Of a stretch of DNA of 64,000 bases, positions 10,099-20,815 are shown piece after piece. The DNA is from Tritrichomonas musculus (lineage: Eukaryota; Parabasalia; Tritrichomonadida; Tritrichomonadidae), in assembly GCA_039105265.1 (NCBI GenBank), contig JAPFFF010000003.1, positions 8,432,001 through 8,496,000 on the forward strand, in the 5' to 3' direction. A program made the translations under genes and the position numbers. The number at the start of each line of letters is the position of its first letter. Positions within the stretch are counted from its first letter, which is position 1. Under the pieces are notes generated by a model. The model was not told where the DNA came from. It saw nothing but the letters and a program-made list of their open reading frames with translations, and made no database searches.

Positions 10099-10180
10099 CG
10101 ACACGAACCAGATTCGAACTGATGAGGGATAAACCCATGGGGACTCAAATCCCACGCCTTAACCACTCGGCCATCGTGCC
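10099..10180 (-). tRNA. tRNA-Ser (UGA)
   Basis: Read on the minus strand, a complete class II tRNA folds. The acceptor stem GGCACGA pairs with TCGTGTC (one G-U). The D arm is GCC/GGC with GAGTGGTTAA in the loop. The anticodon loop TTTGAGT places TGA at plus positions 10145-10147. A long variable arm (GGG-TTTA-CCC) and a T arm with TTCGAAT follow. The discriminator is G and CCA is not encoded. The long variable arm, G73 and UGA anticodon agree on serine. One A-C mismatch sits at the bottom of the anticodon stem. No intron. Confidence 0.95.
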
Positions 10181-10281
10181 CTGCTAAAAGAAATTATTTA
10201 ATTATTTTTCTAATTAGTTTTAATCAGAAATTCTACGATAATTTATTTTTTATGGATAGTTAAATTCAATTATTTTTTAAT

Positions 10282-13200
10282 TTGATTTCCGATTTGAGCA
10301 ATTTAATCAAACTTCATAATGATCAAATCATATCTAGTTCTAGTGAAGAAGAAGCGTTGATTGAAGAAGAAGAATATTTTTCTGATTTTCAATACATACC
10401 TGCTGAAATCTCAGAATCATTTGATATTTTGGAGCAATTTCAAGAAGAAATAATTAACAATATTACAGAAGAAATACCTCTCTCTGTTATCGTTATTAAA
10501 TTTATATCAAAATATCAAACTATTTATGATCAATTCAATGAATTTCTTAAAAATAAAGAAAATTCAAAAAAAAATTTAATGAAAATCATATTTCAACTGA
10601 TTAGCTCAATTATATCTTCAAAACAATTAAATAATCATAATAAATTAGTTGAGTTATTTTATTATTATGCAGATGATATTCATTCACTTTTTAAACCAAA
10701 TGAACTTATCGACATTTTCATAAATGATAAAAGATCAATTTATTTATTATATGAACACAATTTTATTTCAATTGATGATATAATTTCAATTCCATTTAAC
10801 GCGCAAAATAAAACCAATCAAGTTCTAGCAAATACATATTCTAGTAATACCAATAGCAATCCAAGAAATAATTCAAATTCACAAATTCGTCGATCATTTT
10901 CAACTTCAGCATCAATTTTCAATACTAATTCAAATTTCAATGCCAATTCAAATTTAAGAAATAGCGCAAACGCCAATCTAAAACTTCCTGTAACTCACAA
11001 CTCCAATTCAAGCTCACTTTTTAACATATCATCGAGAAAAATGTCATTTGACCTCTCATCTTCATTACGACCAAATATCAATTCAAATTCTGCAGCAAGC
11101 AACAATGAAGCGAATCAAAACGCAGAATCAAACAAATTTGAATTTAGCGGATCACCATATGAAGAAATTGTTCAACTTTTTCAGCCAGAAATAGAAAAAG
11201 TTAATTCAAATTTTATTCAACTTTTTCCAAACTTATTTGGCCAATCAGATAAGTATTTAAAAAGTGATAATAAAGAATTATTTTTCAAGTATCGCGAAGA
11301 GTTCCAAAATGAGAATCCAATTGTGTCAGCCATTCTGAAAGACGACGTTGAATGTCTTCAAACTTTGATTCTCGATCAATTCTCAGAAAATTTGGATTCA
11401 ATTACGATAAACCATTCAATTTTTGAGAGAATCAACTTTTTGAATGACAAACAAAATCCCCCAAAAATGATTGAGTATGCCGCATTCTGTGGCTCCGTTA
11501 AAATATTCAAATATTTGCTTCTTGACATCCACGGCAATTCAATTGCATCGTCACTCCCGCCGCTCCACAGCTACCAGCAGCAGCAGTTCCAGCAGCGGGA
11601 GCAGCTGATCAAGCAGCAGCACGAGCAACTGATGAATCTGCAGAGCGCCGGACAGCTCGGGCTTGTCCAGAAGCAGCAAAGAATGCAGATTCTGAAGCAG
11701 CAGGAGCAGCTGAAGAGGTACCAGGCGCAGTACCAGCAGAAGCACCAAGAGCAGCAGAGCCAGATTCAGCAGCAACAGCAGCAGCAGATACTGAACAAGA
11801 TTCCGGGGCGTCTGCATCAGTTTGCCTGTGCTGGAGGCTGCGCCGAGATCATCCACATCCTCGAGCAGGAAGGCTTCTTTGCCGATGAAAAGAGGAAGAA
11901 GGAGTCAATTGAAATTTCAATTGAATTCCATCAAAATGACATTTTTGACTACTTTACATCAGCATACAATTTCTCGCCTTCAATCGATATGCTGATGGCA
12001 TGCGTCAGGTCCGCCAACTACCACTGCTTCTTCTCGCTGTTCGAGCAGTTCCACTCTTCAATCGCATTCGAAGTGAACAAGAAGGGAAAGGGCGGACAGG
12101 GCATCTTGCACATCGCTGCTGAACTCGGAAGAATCGAGTTCGTTAGGTTCTTGACGGCGGTTGATTACGAAGGCGAAAAGGAGAGAAAGAACGAGGCTGA
12201 AAAGGCTGGCTTGGGCAGCGTTGGAATCAACATAAACGTAAGAGACTCAAACGGATTCTCGCCGCTGCACCTGGCTGCGGCTGGAGGGCACATCGAGGTG
12301 GTCTGCTACTTGGTGTCATTCTACAGCAGCAGAGAAAAAAGCTGCGGAAAGAGTCAGGCACAGAATTCGCCTCTCCCTAAGATGGAGCCAATCACAAGTC
12401 CGCCACTGTCGCCACTAGGCACGAGGCCGCAGACAGCACTGCCAGCAAGAGGCAAAATTCCAGATGCACAACAGTCAGCAATGCCAACACCAGGCCAGTC
12501 TCTCTTTGCCAATCCAGCTCTGCAAGCACCAAAACCAGAAATAAAAGTGCCAGGCCAAGCCTCGCCAGCAAGCCCAACATCGCTGCCATCTAGACCAGAA
12601 ATCGCACAACCAAGCCGGTCTTTAGTACCTAGTGCAGCATCGCTGTCATCTAGACCAGAAATAGCACAACCAAGCCAGTCTTTAGTATCTGGTGCAACAT
12701 CGCAGGCACAAAAGCCAGATGCTGTTACACAAGGCCAGTCTTTAGTATCTGGTGCAGCGTTGCAAGTGTCCAATAATGAAGTTGCAGTGGTGCAGGCTGC
12801 AAGTCAGGCCGCAGCTGGCCAGTCTTCAATTATTGATCAGACGATGCAGGCGCCAATTCAGAGCCCGCAAATCTCACCGGCGCCAATTTTGATTTCGAGC
12901 TCGAAGTCGGCGCCAGTTTCGCCGAAGCTTGTTCCTCTTCCTCCCCCAAATTTATCTTCCTTGAAGTCGAATTCAATTCGCCGGAAGCTGAACACAGTCT
13001 CATTCGCCAAGGCCGATGATCAGCTGTCAAAGACTGTCTCCCTCGGCAGTCTCTCGGCCAGCCGGCAGTTCAGCAGCACGACGCGCCTCAACCTGAATGT
13101 CAAGGACTTCAAAGGCCGGACTTCGGCGCAGATTGGATACGAACGCGGCTTCACAAAAGTTGCGAAGTACTTGGTCATGCAGAAAGAGTTCGACATAAAC

Positions 13201-14945
13201 GCGCGCGATGACGGCGGGCACGCGCTCATCCACCTCGCGGTGATGAACAGCGACCTCGACTTTCTGTCCTTCATGACGAGAGAAGCTGGCGAGAGATTGA
13301 ATGCAAACATTGAGACAAAGAAGGACCACAAAACGGCGCTGCTGATTGCTGCATCCAGAGGAGACGTTGGCATTGTGAAGTACCTGATGAGCCTGAAGTC
13401 CGTCAATAAAAAGTGCAGAGACAGCGGCGGGCAAATGGCGCACCACATCGCTTGCTCATCACAGAAAAAAGAAAAGAATGAAATGCTAAGTGAAAAAGGA
13501 GAAAGCACGAATGATCAAGAAAGGGAAGAAGCAAAGCGAGTCTGCATAGACAAGTACACGAAGTATTACATGAAAGAGAGCATTAAAGCAAGCAATCACA
13601 AAACAGTGTCAGCCAACTCTCTTGATGAAAATGAGTGCAAAGATAGCGCAAGCATCGAAGAAACTCATGAAAAAAGCTGCATTTCAAGTGACAGCAAAGA
13701 ATGCGCAAGCATTGAAGAAACTCATGAAAAAAGCTGCATTTTATGCGATGATAAAACGAGCGCCAATGGCAGTGAAGAAGGATTCGTTGCCAGCAATTTG
13801 GATGTCCTGAAGTATCTCATTGAAGAGCAGGACTTCGATGTCAATGAGAAAGATTGCAGCCGCCAGACGCCCCTCCACCACGCGTGCTCGGTTGGCGACA
13901 TTCGCATTGTTGGCTACCTGATCGCAGTGAAAGGAATCGACATCAACGCGCGCGACAATGAAGGAAGGACGCCTCTCATTGCTGCCTTCACGAGCGGCAA
14001 CCTTCCGATTGCGAAGTTCCTCATCGAAAGCTCGGATGCAGACATTGGCGCTGTTGACAACGATGGGCGCAACTCACTTCACCTCAGCTCACAAAAAGGA
14101 CTTTTTGAGAACGTTGTCTATATCTTCTCACTCCAAGACCAACACAAAAAGTCAGCCAACCGCCAGCCACTTTTTCACAATGATCGAGATGAAAGCGACA
14201 CCGAAAACGATATCGAAAACGAGTCCAAAGACCCAAGCGTTCTCGACGCCAACTCTCCAGACAGCTATGGCCGCACGTGCCTTCATCTGTCGTTTGAAGG
14301 CGGCAACGTTGAGCTCATCAAGTTCTTGCTGAACAGGCCAGAAATCGACCTGAATGCGCGTGACAAGGGAGGACGAACGCTTCTTCATTTCGCGGCGTCA
14401 TTCAACTACCTCTTCATCATCGACTTCCTCGCGAGCCTCGGCCCGATTCCCCGCAAACTGAGCTGCAACGGCGGCAGTTACGGTTATGATGGCGGTTACG
14501 GTTACGGTTATGGGAGACAATCTTCAAGTCGGAAGAAATTTGACTTGAAAAACGTCAATGCAAAGGCAAACCACGACTGGACCGCCCTCCATTTCGCTGC
14601 TGCTGGCGGCTTTGTTGAGATGTGCCAGTTCTTGGTGTCTATCAAGTACGTCAATGCAAACGCGCGTGATTCGACTGGAATGACGCCGCTTCACTTGGCT
14701 GTTCAGTACGAGAAAATCGACGCAGTGAAGTACCTCGCAAACGTGCCAGAAGTCTACGTGAACTCGCAGGACAACGAGGGAAGAACGCCGCTTCACGTGG
14801 CTTGCTCAATGGGGCTCGTTGAGATCATCAAGCTTCTCGTAAGCTGCAAGGAAATCGACCTGACCAAGCTCGACAAGAAGAGCCAGACAGCATTCAAGCA
14901 CCTCTCTGTTGAGAAGCAGAAGTCGCTAGCTTATTTATTCAAATG

Positions 14946-14946
<1 letters not shown>
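10282..14946 (+). CDS. Giant ankyrin-repeat protein (DUF3447-type N-terminus), damaged start
   Basis: An open frame of over 1550 codons. The N-terminal 170 residues are helical and match the N-terminal module common to trichomonad ankyrin proteins. An Asn/Ser-rich linker follows, then a DUF3447-like segment near residues 395-415 (IEYAAFCGSVKIFKYLL). A Gln-rich coil (about 430-515) leads into many ankyrin repeats up to the C-terminus (e.g. SPLHLAAAGGHIEVVCYL, TPLHHACSVGDIRIVGYLI). A Pro/Ser/Gln-rich insert (about 690-900) contains degenerate repeats of PSQSLVSGA type, and SIEETHEKSC is duplicated near 1130-1155. Such proteins are usually protein-binding scaffolds. No ATG precedes the conserved N-terminus: ATG at 10252 is in the same frame but TAA follows at 10261. 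From about 11520 on, the DNA turns abruptly G+C-richer. A poly(A) run starts at the stop. Confidence 0.85.

Positions 14947-14974
<28 letters not shown>
14946..14974 (+). repeat. Poly(A) run abutting the ankyrin stop codon
   Basis: About 29 A starting with the last base of the TGA stop. There is no intervening 3' UTR. This could be a simple-sequence expansion or the mark of a reverse-transcribed 3' end. Confidence 0.9.
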
Positions 14975-14977
<3 letters not shown>

Positions 14978-15479
14978 TGTATTAAGGGGGGAGTCTCACA
15001 TGTTTAAAGCTCACTATATAAACAAAATTAAAATGTAAGATTTTGAGATTGTTGTTATAATCGTGAATAGAACATGAAATGCTGACTTTTAATATTATTT
15101 TAAAGCAGCTCTAACTAATAAATATGATAATATTTAATTTCATTATTTAATCTTAAATTTTACTTTTTGGTTATTCATTTAAACAATATATTTATATTTA
15201 ATAATTAATATTATTAAAAATGATTTTTTTATTAAGATATTTCAATTTTATGTATATTCTGAAAAGTATTCAAATTTTTTCATATCCCTTAGTTAACCAG
15301 AAACCGAATACATTTGATAACTATATTAGCCTCATTATAACGAAATATTACATTGAAACCTAAAAGCTAAATTGATTCAAAAAACTGATAGATCTTATTC
15401 AACACTTGCTTTCAACTATTAGTGAAACAATTACAATCAGTACTAATTATTTGCTTACATTTAAAAAGTAAATCGATAA
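14975..15479. other. Intergenic sequence
   Basis: AT-rich, with a G-run followed by GAGTCTCACATG near 14985-15001. Weak similarity to copy 1 of the dispersed repeat appears around 15121-15160. No gene is recognised. Confidence 0.45.
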
Positions 15480-15960
15480 ATATTTTTTATATCATTTCTT
15501 TTTTGAAGAAGATATTTCTATCTCATTACGTAATTTTATATCAATTAGCATTTAGTAATTAATTTTCTAAAGTCGAAATTTAATTTTTTTAAAAAAAACT
15601 ATTTGAAAAATATGAAATTCTATCAAATAATAATATTAAAAATTATTAAATATTTTATATACCATCATGGTATAAAGATTACTCTAATTTTTTATTATCA
15701 AAAAACTTATATGAAACACAAAAATATATATATATTTGATCATTTTTTCTGAAAATGCTGATTTGTTGAACTTTTTTTTTTCATTTTTTTGCTGTTATGA
15801 GATAATGAAAAAAGAACTGGCATCTTTGATCGGTTTTACTTAAAATTATTTTTAGTTGTCTTGTTTTTTATTGAAAATATGGCATCTTTGATCGTTTGTT
15901 ATTGAAAATTATTTTTAGTTGTCTTGTTTTTTATTGAAAATATGGCATCTTTGATCGTTT
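15480..15960 (+). repeat. Dispersed repeat, copy 2
   Basis: This matches the reverse complement of 6199-6620 over most of its length, with small insertions and deletions. It lies just downstream of the transposase gene's 3' end. The right part is internally tandem (see 15819-15960). Whether it belongs to the transposase-bearing element or merely lies beside it is undecided: no matching sequence was seen on the gene's other side. Confidence 0.65.
15819..15960 (+). repeat. Tandem repeat, about 62-bp unit, 2.3 copies
   Basis: Units begin GGCATCTTTGATCG at 15819, 15881 and 15944. Each full unit then carries AAAATTATTTTTAGTTGTC and TTGTTTTTTATTGAAAATAT. The corresponding place in copy 1 holds a diverged version with fewer units. 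Confidence 0.88.
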
Positions 15961-16233
15961 ATTACTGAAAATTAATGCAATGATAATTTCTAGTCATTTC
16001 ATAATTTTTATGGCTTACCAAACAAATTTGTTAAATAAAATCTTTTGTATTTCTTGTAATATTAAAATATAATGAAAAAATGAATTTTTTTTAATCTTAT
16101 ATGTAAAAAATATTAGAATAAAAAAAGAAAAATATAAAAGAAAGATTATATAAAACCAAAATACCTTTTATTTAAAGGTGTAAAGTCTGAAGGTAGAGAT
16201 ACTAATTAAGTTTTTGAGATTAAGATAATATTA

Positions 16234-17523
16234 TTATTCAAATGAAAAATCTTTTTTGTCTTCGTTGTAATCGCCAGGTGGATCTTTTTTAGAGTATTTC
16301 TTTTTTCTGTAATGCTTTTTTTTTTCTCGATATTGAGGTGTTCTTTTTCGGAATATTTCTTGTTCTCTATCATTTTCGAATGACAATATATCAGCTAATG
16401 ATTGTTTTGGTACAAACTTTATAAGATCTAGGTCAGTCAACAAACTTGAAAAAAAATGAGGATCGTTATATAGGCATCCTGCCAAAAGGGTTCTAACTTC
16501 ATATGATCGCGCGAAATAAAGTCTCTTTGGGGCCAGCATCGATATGAGGTTATTGAGACTCTCGTTGCATTGAGTATTGTTTCGAAAGTCGCAATTTTTA
16601 ATAAAATTTTCGGTTTTATTGAAAAAGTTTTGCATTTTTTTAAAAGCAGTTTCATCGTTTTTCCCTAGTTCCCAATCAGAATGTGATGGTGGTAATGGAC
16701 CATGCGAACAATTATCGTGGTTACCTATCATATGAAATGGAGAGTTCGTCCACATAAGTCCTCTCAATTCGACATCTTCAATATTTGTAACTAAATATAC
16801 TCCCCACGAAACAATTTTCACTCTCTTAGTTTCTATTTCATCAGAAAATAAATAATCATACTCCAATTTGTCAGCTAGCTTTGCAAAATTTCTAGACATG
16901 CATTGAAATCCATGCCTAGGATCGAAGGTTCGACTAAAATCCAGACCTGCTTTTTTCGCTTGATTTGGCGTTTTATTATCATTATCAGAAGTTATCGAGT
17001 TGCAACAATCAGGTCCCCATTTTCCAATAATTTGGTCAAAACTTAGTCTAGCTGCAGCAGATTCTAGCATATTGGACGCAACGTTGACATCTTTTTTGTT
17101 TGTTGTTTGCATGTCAACAACTTTGTTTCTCCTGCAATCCATTGTTGCTGTTGTGCAATACATTGCATCACGACAGGAGTCATATCTCCCATCTATTGAA
17201 ATATTGGCATCATTCTGTTCAAATGTTTCCTTAGCAAACCTCTCAAAATGTTCAGAAGTACATTCTTTTATTTTCGGTATCAACTTTTGTTGGTGCCTAT
17301 AAAAGGTAGATTTGCTAGGAAAACAGTTTCCTTGGATAGCAGCGCCGATGCGAGCTCTTTGAAAACCAGAGCCTTGTACTAAAGTACTGATGACAGCCAT
17401 ATCTGGTTGAACTTTTTTATAAGGAACATCTTCCTGAATCTCTTCTTTATCATCATCCTTTTTATTCCATCTAATATTTATTGCTTTTTGGTTTTTTATT
17501 TGGATTTTCCTTTTTGGCGCCAT
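16234..17523 (-). CDS. DDE-type transposase, Mutator/Kolobok-like
   Basis: A 429-residue uninterrupted transposase. After a basic N-terminus (MAPKRKIQIKN), a helical module (QGSGFQRARIGAAIQGNCFP...TFYRHQQ) precedes the catalytic core. Candidate acidic residues are D111 in ISIDGRYDS, D180 in SITSDNDN and E321 in TQCNESLNN. A His/Cys cluster (GNHDNCSHGPLPPS) lies between the last two, as in Mutator- and Kolobok-like transposases that use an inserted C/H motif. The C-terminus is strongly basic (YREKKKHYRKKKYSKK). ATG at 17523 is chosen: the frame extends upstream only through a hydrophobic non-ATG stretch. No inverted termini or target duplication were found around it, so element limits are unknown. 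The family name is inferred from motifs. Confidence 0.75.
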   Translation of the reverse strand: MAPKRKIQIKNQKAINIRWNKKDDDKEEIQEDVPYKKVQPDMAVISTLVQGSGFQRARIGAAIQGNCFPSKSTFYRHQQKLIPKIKECTSEHFERFAKETFEQNDANISIDGRYDSCRDAMYCTTATMDCRRNKVVDMQTTNKKDVNVASNMLESAAARLSFDQIIGKWGPDCCNSITSDNDNKTPNQAKKAGLDFSRTFDPRHGFQCMSRNFAKLADKLEYDYLFSDEIETKRVKIVSWGVYLVTNIEDVELRGLMWTNSPFHMIGNHDNCSHGPLPPSHSDWELGKNDETAFKKMQNFFNKTENFIKNCDFRNNTQCNESLNNLISMLAPKRLYFARSYEVRTLLAGCLYNDPHFFSSLLTDLDLIKFVPKQSLADILSFENDREQEIFRKRTPQYREKKKHYRKKKYSKKDPPGDYNEDKKDFSFE

Positions 17524-17915
17524 GAAAAATGAAAAAATGAAATAAACGTTAAAAAATATATGGTTAACAAAATAAACCAACTTTTTATATATTAATACGT
17601 TTTTTTTTTAATTATAAACCTTTCAAAAAAATGGGACTCTGAAGAAAAAAACGTACACATATTATTATATCATAATTAATGATTAAATATTTAAAATAGT
17701 ATTTTATAATATTTATAATGGACATTTTCTTTTTGATTATAAATTTAAATTGTAGATTTTTCTAAAAAAAAAAATTAAGTTAAAAAAAGTGCAAAAAAGT
17801 TGAACAAAAATTTTCATATCTCCATTTTACCAGATGTAGTGATTCAATTAAATCTTTGTTTAATTAAAAAAAAACTATAAAATATAAAATATAATATTCA
17901 TGATATATAATATTA
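17524..17915. other. Intergenic sequence
   Basis: AT-rich gap between the transposase 5' end and the beta-adaptin 3' end. It probably includes one terminus of the transposon, but no inverted repeat matching the other side was seen. Confidence 0.4.
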
Positions 17916-20018
17916 TTAAACCGCATTGCTTTGTGATTCATCTTCTTCCTCTTCTTCATTACTGCGCGAGTAGTCGTCGTTTTCATTCTCGCTTCTGTTC
18001 TGGTCGATGGACTGCCTGCTTGCTGACTCTCTCAGCGACAGCTGCTCGTCTGCTTCATCATCTTCCTTCCCTGCACTTCTACTTGGCTCCTCGTCGCCAA
18101 CCAAAATTTCGACGTCTCTCGAAACAGGCTTCGGGCTCTGCGTTGTCATGCTTTGGCACTTGATCTGCAGCACTGCCGGCCTCTGTCCCTCCTTTTGGGC
18201 CTGCCTCTTGTCATCCTGCTGGCCGGCTTGTTGTTGCTGCTGCTGAGTTGGCTGAGGAGGCTTCCTTCTCAGCGACGGGACGAATTCTTGAGGAAACTTT
18301 TTGTATATGACTGCCAGCGAGCCGACAAGCGGCACCAGAGCCTCAACAAGCCTCGGCTCAAGCAGCTGCATGTCGATATTGAGCATTGGAGGCTCTGGCG
18401 CCATCACCACGTTCATTGCTCTTTCGGGGCACTCGGTGAGCACGAGCAAGTACATGTAAGCTCGGTCCTTCAAGTCCGGATTATCGACCTCGTTTGTGAT
18501 GAGGGACAGGACGTGCCTCAGCATCTCAATTCCCTCCTCAGGGTTGCACAGGAAGAACTTCACCACGGCAGTTAATATAGAGAGCTGCACGTCGTTTGGT
18601 TCCTCCAAGAAACTCTCCAAGAAAAGCGCATCAATCAGCTCGGCGGCATTCGTTATCATCGTCGAATACTCGCCCAGTATCCACACCATTGCTGCCTTCG
18701 CTCTGTGGTCGTCGATCGTGCTCGACAGGCACTGGCAGATTGTCGATATGATGTGCAGGTACTGGCCGGGATACCTCCTGAATATATTGACGCTCACAAC
18801 AATGCATTCTTGGACGACGTACTGGATGCGCGACATTATGAGTGACTCGAGATAGTCAACGCACGACTTCGACATTTTTTCAAACACAATTGCTAACCGT
18901 CCGATTGCACGTATACTTTTTCTAACAAGCTCAATATCTTCTTGTTGTGCTGCTGCATATGTGCTCAGCTCTTCGAGTACTTTGGTGATGCTTTTGTCAT
19001 TCGTTAAGGTCAATATTATGTCAATTTTTTCGAGCTTTATGTACAAAGGGTCGTCGTATTTGCAGAAGAAAAGGTCGACTTCGTCTTCGAAAAGTTGGCG
19101 GAATTTTTGGAGGATTACAAAGATTGATTTGAGTACACTGTATTGAATGCCATGACCGTTAGTGAAAAGTGACACAAGTGAGATCATTATGCGATCAAAA
19201 GTTTCTTTTGTAAAATCGGGCTCGTCTATTATTTGGCACATTTTTAAACAGCAACGAACAGCTGATATGGTAATGCCTGAATTGGCTTGTATTAGTCTGG
19301 TGGAAATCTTTTGAATAATGGTGTACGCATCGTTTTGATCGGGCTTGAAATCGCTGATGAATTCTAATATTTGAATCTGACTCCATTCAGTGGCATCTTC
19401 AATTGTATTTAATAAATTGCCAACCATTTCAATGGTTATTTCAAAAAGAGGAGTGGATAATGTATTGTTGATTTCTGTATATGCACATACCGCATTTGAC
19501 GAAACATTGGGATTCGAATCTTCTATAAGCGTTTTTAAAACAGGACTAAGTTCATAATGATATAATATATACGGAGAATTTTGATAAGCTTTTAATATTG
19601 ACATGGCCGCTGCTTTTCGAACATAGGGATCATTGTTTACTGCTCCTGCTTTAATGATAGGAACAAGTTCTGGCGCATTTTCATTATTAATAATAGATCC
19701 GGCTTGACGAACTGCTAATGCTTTAATCTGTGTGTTGGATCGATCAAAATCTGTTAATAACGAACTAATAATTGCTTGAGATAAATTTTGGTTTTCTTTA
19801 AAATACGCGTCATTAATAATATTAACAAATCGGTGGCTTGTAACGTTATCATCTGCTTGAAATACGCATACTTGGGGTGATATACTCGAGCAATTCTCCC
19901 CTTGTCCAAAAAGATTAATAATTTGTTTTAAACCATCATTTCGTACTTTTATATCTTTTGATGTTAAATTTCGATTTGCTTCTTGAAATTCATTCGAAAT
20001 CGATGGATTTGAATTCAT
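17916..20018 (-). CDS. Beta-type adaptin (AP-3-like) of a coat adaptor complex
   Basis: A 700-residue HEAT-repeat protein matching the trunk of the large beta subunits of AP complexes, which select cargo on endosomal/Golgi membranes. Diagnostic parts are ISSLLTDFDRSNTQIKALAV with RQAGSI (the beta-adaptin DPNPxxRALAxR region) and DPYVRKAAAMSILKAY (the VRKxAA motif) in the first 160 residues. Helical repeats continue to about residue 590. The C-terminus is a Gln-rich then Ser/Asp/Glu-rich tail ending in an acidic run; a charged hinge of this kind and the absence of an ear domain favour AP-3, but AP-4 or another beta is possible. The frame extends upstream only to TTG, so ATG at 20018 is used. 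The 3' third (below about 18870) is clearly more G+C-rich than the 5' part. It is head-to-head with the next gene. Confidence 0.8.
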   Translation of the reverse strand: MNSNPSISNEFQEANRNLTSKDIKVRNDGLKQIINLFGQGENCSSISPQVCVFQADDNVTSHRFVNIINDAYFKENQNLSQAIISSLLTDFDRSNTQIKALAVRQAGSIINNENAPELVPIIKAGAVNNDPYVRKAAAMSILKAYQNSPYILYHYELSPVLKTLIEDSNPNVSSNAVCAYTEINNTLSTPLFEITIEMVGNLLNTIEDATEWSQIQILEFISDFKPDQNDAYTIIQKISTRLIQANSGITISAVRCCLKMCQIIDEPDFTKETFDRIMISLVSLFTNGHGIQYSVLKSIFVILQKFRQLFEDEVDLFFCKYDDPLYIKLEKIDIILTLTNDKSITKVLEELSTYAAAQQEDIELVRKSIRAIGRLAIVFEKMSKSCVDYLESLIMSRIQYVVQECIVVSVNIFRRYPGQYLHIISTICQCLSSTIDDHRAKAAMVWILGEYSTMITNAAELIDALFLESFLEEPNDVQLSILTAVVKFFLCNPEEGIEMLRHVLSLITNEVDNPDLKDRAYMYLLVLTECPERAMNVVMAPEPPMLNIDMQLLEPRLVEALVPLVGSLAVIYKKFPQEFVPSLRRKPPQPTQQQQQQAGQQDDKRQAQKEGQRPAVLQIKCQSMTTQSPKPVSRDVEILVGDEEPSRSAGKEDDEADEQLSLRESASRQSIDQNRSENENDDYSRSNEEEEEDESQSNAV

Positions 20019-20126
20019 TAATAAATTCAAAATTTCATAGGTTAATTATTTTGCCTTAATTTAATCGTTATTTTTTGAATTCAAATTTAAATTATTAAAC
20101 GTAACTACTTTAGGACAAAAATTTTC

Positions 20127-20525
20127 ATGAACACAAATTATAATATTTACACAAGAAATCCTGTTCCAAATGCTCCTGAATTCAGTCAAACATCAAAAAC
20201 AAAGAGAACACGTTCAACTCTTGAAGATGAGTCAAACTTGGCTAAAAGTGTAAGAAAAAGGTTATACGGAAGTAGTAGCGATCAAACGCAGCGAACAAGT
20301 CACCTTACCTTAGCGCAAAAACAAAAACTAGGGCGTGAGAAAGTGTTAGATGCTTTATTAGATCAGCCCGTTAAAGATCAAACAATTCTAGATATATTGG
20401 TTGACTGGTCAATTAATGATCTTGGAATCAGTGAGACCGTTACTAATCAAATATTTTCAACAGCAGTTGTAACTACGGAATCAATACCAAAAAAGAGTGT
20501 ATTTAAAATTCGAGTAAAAATCTAA
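20127..20525 (+). CDS. Small protein of unknown function
   Basis: A 132-residue protein. The N-terminal half is basic and Ser/Thr-rich (KTKRTRSTLEDE, SVRKRLYGSSS) and likely disordered, perhaps with a nuclear localisation signal. The C-terminal half looks helical (LAQKQKLGREKVLDALLDQ, ILDILVDWSINDLGI) and could be a protein-protein docking module. It shares a 108-base divergent promoter region with the beta-adaptin gene. I do not recognise the family. ATG at 20127 is the first in frame and coding character begins immediately. Confidence 0.6.
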   Translation: MNTNYNIYTRNPVPNAPEFSQTSKTKRTRSTLEDESNLAKSVRKRLYGSSSDQTQRTSHLTLAQKQKLGREKVLDALLDQPVKDQTILDILVDWSINDLGISETVTNQIFSTAVVTTESIPKKSVFKIRVKI

Positions 20526-20788
20526 GATTATTGCTTATTATTTCATAACGAAAATGCAAATTTGATATTAATAAAGCGTTATTTAAATATTTATGATTTT
20601 TTTATTTCTTAGATATTTAAAAAATACATATTTGTGTTGGGTTATTGATAGTTTTTTTATTTTGAGTAAACTCATTGAAATATGATGCATCGTATTTCAA
20701 AAAATAATCTAACCGTTTCAATTATACCAAATTTTCACCAAAAAAGATCAAATTTTCAAAAAAAAATTTAAAATCTACACAAATCAAT

Positions 20789-20796
20789 TCATTTTC
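20789..20796 (+). promoter_or_regulatory. Initiator-like motif
   Basis: TCATTTTC lies about 25 bases before the ATG at 20816, matching the trichomonad initiator pattern. Short motif in AT-rich DNA. Confidence 0.35.
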
Positions 20797-20815
20797 AATA
20801 TTCCTTTAATCAGAT

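Noticed and set aside
12354-13508. Antisense frames of 130-160 codons inside the ankyrin gene
   Set aside because: The plus frame has clear ankyrin motifs; the antisense frames reflect the G+C-rich codon use of that gene.
17524-17900. Inverted terminal repeat partner for the transposase element
   Set aside because: No match was found between this flank and 15.9-16.2 kb; short AT-rich similarities are not above chance.
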